Shown: in pieces, positions 15,983-17,837 of the stretch | Numbering within the stretch: the first letter of the stretch is position 1 | How the letters are laid out: every line of letters begins with the position of its first letter | Source of the DNA: Flavobacterium lipolyticum | GTDB lineage: Bacteria > Bacteroidota > Bacteroidia > Flavobacteriales > Flavobacteriaceae | Assembly (NCBI RefSeq): GCF_020905335.1 | Contig: NZ_JAJJMN010000005.1 | Coordinates: 1 to 17,837 of the forward strand | Length of the DNA: 17,837 nucleotides | Reading direction: 5' to 3' | Notes under the pieces: generated by a model | Databases searched by the model: none | What the model was told of the DNA's origin: nothing | What the model saw: the letters and a program-made list of their open reading frames with translations, nothing else | Position numbers and translations under genes: made by a program

Positions 15983-17837
15983 TTAGATTTCAATTTTGTT
16001 TTTATAGGTTACTGTTTTACCTTCTTGCTGTAATTTTAAAATATCTTTTATCAAAATAATTTTCTTTCCTAGGTTTTGTATGTTAGTATTCTCAAGAATG
16101 TCAATAATTTTTAGGTCAATATTTAATTTTTTATGAACCAATGCGATTAATCTCATCGCCTTCAATGAGTCCAGCCCCAAATCATAAAAATCATCCAATA
16201 TTCCAATCTTATCCCTTTGCAGTACTTCTTCCCAAATCTTTACCAAATCCTCTTCCAGCTCATTCCGTGGCGCTACATATTCAAAACAACCCATTAATCT
16301 CAGCCCTTTCGGATTCGGTAAGGACTTCTTGTCTATTTTGCCATTAGTGGTTAATGGAATGGCTTCGAGTTGAACAAAGTACGACGGAAGCATATACTCC
16401 GGCAACGACTGTTTTAAATAAGCTCGTAAATCACTTGCGTTCTGCTCGACATTAGAAACAATATACGCTACAAGTTCTTTCTCTGCTGACTCGTTCTCTC
16501 TGGCTAAAACTACTACCTGACTTACAGCTTCATGTTTTACTAAAGCGTGTTCTATCTCTCCAAGTTCTATCCTGTGTCCTCTTATTTTTACCTGATCGTC
16601 TTTTCGGCCTATGAACTCGATGTTGCCATCGGGTAGCCAGCGACCCAAATCGCCTGTTTTGTACAGACGCTCTCCCGCTTTAATAGGATTTGTTATGAAC
16701 TTCTCTCTAGTTAACCCTTCCTGATTTAAATAACCTCGGGCTAAACCATTACCGCCTATACAAATCTCTCCAACTACTCCTATAGCTTGTAATTCTTCTT
16801 TTTCGTTTAAAATATAAATCTGCGTGTTGCCAATAGGCTTGCCAATTGGAATACTATCAGATACTATCTTTTCTCTGTAATCCAGCTTAAATATCGTTCC
16901 ACAAATACTTGCTTCAGTTGGACCGTATGCATTGTAATACGTGCCATATTTAAGGTAATCAATAGCCTTTTCGTACTGAGCTGATTCTCCCGCTGTGATA
17001 AGTGTCTTTAATCCTGTCAATTCACTAATTTCTATTCTGTTCAGAATTGACGGAGAAAGTGTAGCAATATCAATTGCATTAGACCTGATAAAGGATACTA
17101 GTAAATCCGGATCCTTACGGTGTAATTCGGTAGCAATAAATAAGCGAGCACCCGAAAGTAAAATGATAAATGTTTCTGAAATAGAAGCATCAAATGAAAA
17201 TGATGCAAACTGAAGTGCCCTGCTTCCACTATTCACATTAAAATCAGTTATTTGCGACAAAATAGTATTAACAATAGCCTGATGCTCTACCATCACTCCT
17301 TTGGGATTACCCGTAGAACCTGAGGTGTAGATCACATAGGCAAGATGATCCGATGCATCTCGTTTCGATACTGTTTCTGAACTATAATTCTCTGAATCAA
17401 ACTCTACATCAATGGCAAAAACGTCTCCTTCATAATAATCAATATCGTAGATGAAACCTGCCTCGGTTATCAGCAATGCTATAGCACTGTCTTTTACAAT
17501 ATATTCCTTTCTGGAAGATGGGTACTCCGGATCGATAGGAACATAAGCTCCTCCTGATTTTAATACCCCCAGTATCGCCACAATCATCCACTCACTTCGC
17601 TCCAATTGTATCCCTATCAGATCATCCGGCTGAATGCTGTAATTATCCATTAGGTAATGCGCCAACTGATTGGATCGCTCATTAAGCTCCCTGTAGGTCA
17701 GTTCTGTATCCTCAAAGACTATGGCGATGTTATCCGGTGTCTTTGCAACCTGTTCTTCAAACAAGTCTACAATTGTCTTGTCCTTCGGATATGCTACTGT
17801 TGTATCATTGAAGGTGAACAACTGTTTGTGTTTCTCT
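15983..17837 (-). CDS. NRPS gene A, C-terminal part: adenylation (Tyr-like)-thiolation; 5' end outside window
   Basis: Activates an amino acid as its aminoacyl-AMP and loads it on the phosphopantetheine arm of its own carrier domain. Reading is open to the window edge: the codons before the TTG at 17819-17821 give EKHKQ followed by LFTFNDTT, matching the usual C-A linker, so that TTG is not the real start. Visible A motifs in order are LTYREL (A1), YTSGSTGNPKG (A3), FDASISE (A4, Asp at 17189-17191), NAYGPTE (A5), YKTGDL (A7), GRKDDQVKIRGHR (A8) and NGKIDKK (A10). The carrier has LGLDSLKAM with its Ser at 16166-16168. The hand-read code is D-A-S-T-I-A-A-I-C-K, close to the known Tyr code DASTVAAVCK and also related to Phe codes. 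There is no E domain, so the unit should be L. The protein ends in a helical, charged tail (ending YKNKIEI) that probably contacts the docking domain of gene B. The TAA stop directly abuts the gene B ATG. Confidence 0.95.
   Translation of the reverse strand, partial: EKHKQLFTFNDTTVAYPKDKTIVDLFEEQVAKTPDNIAIVFEDTELTYRELNERSNQLAHYLMDNYSIQPDDLIGIQLERSEWMIVAILGVLKSGGAYVPIDPEYPSSRKEYIVKDSAIALLITEAGFIYDIDYYEGDVFAIDVEFDSENYSSETVSKRDASDHLAYVIYTSGSTGNPKGVMVEHQAIVNTILSQITDFNVNSGSRALQFASFSFDASISETFIILLSGARLFIATELHRKDPDLLVSFIRSNAIDIATLSPSILNRIEISELTGLKTLITAGESAQYEKAIDYLKYGTYYNAYGPTEASICGTIFKLDYREKIVSDSIPIGKPIGNTQIYILNEKEELQAIGVVGEICIGGNGLARGYLNQEGLTREKFITNPIKAGERLYKTGDLGRWLPDGNIEFIGRKDDQVKIRGHRIELGEIEHALVKHEAVSQVVVLARENESAEKELVAYIVSNVEQNASDLRAYLKQSLPEYMLPSYFVQLEAIPLTTNGKIDKKSLPNPKGLRLMGCFEYVAPRNELEEDLVKIWEEVLQRDKIGILDDFYDLGLDSLKAMRLIALVHKKLNIDLKIIDILENTNIQNLGKKIILIKDILKLQQEGKTVTYKNKIEI

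Noticed and set aside
17819..17821. TTG as the start of gene A
   Set aside because: The frame stays open upstream to the window edge, and the preceding codons (EKHKQ) match the conserved C-A linker, so the gene begins outside the window.
1..17837. Thioesterase or reductase release domain, transporter, regulator, promoter or terminator
   Set aside because: None seen. The whole window is internal synthetase coding sequence, so start and release of the peptide are encoded outside it.

Overview
The window is the interior of a nonribosomal peptide synthetase (NRPS) operon read entirely from the minus strand. Three consecutive genes fill all of it, with no intergenic DNA, RNA gene, mobile element or plus-strand gene. 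Both outer genes run off the window. In transcription order (right to left) they are gene A (15983-17837, 5' end missing), gene B (4520-15982, complete, 3820 aa) and gene C (1-4523, 3' end missing). The sequence is moderately AT-rich and has no Shine-Dalgarno-like purine run before the two visible starts. With the style of the synthetase sequence, this suggests a Bacteroidota host. That is an inference; no taxonomic marker gene is present.

The domain order read from motifs is: gene A, ...A-T; gene B, TubC-like docking-C(LCL)-A[methyltransferase inserted]-T-E-C(DCL)-A-T-E-C(DCL); gene C, A-T-E-C(DCL)-... Gene A hands over to gene B through an N-terminal docking domain, and the two genes abut exactly (TAAATG). 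The gene B/gene C boundary falls inside a module, between its C and A domains, at a 4-base ATGA overlap.

The 10-residue specificity codes, read by hand against GrsA-PheA, suggest Tyr (gene A), an unassigned residue for the methyltransferase-bearing domain, a Gln/Glu-like residue (weak), and Ser (good) in gene C. Three modules in a row carry complete epimerization domains, and each is followed by a DCL-type condensation domain. The predicted internal peptide is therefore L-Tyr, D-(methylated X), D-(Gln-like), D-Ser, continuing beyond the window.

Two structural points stand out. First, a SAM methyltransferase domain of about 300 residues interrupts the first gene B adenylation domain between core motifs A6 and A7. 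The described interrupted A domains I know of are split at A8-A9 or A2-A3. Second, the A7-T-E-C block is present in three nearly identical tandem copies of about 3.3 kb, separated by divergent A-domain cores. This mosaic points to recent duplication, gene conversion and swapping of specificity cores.
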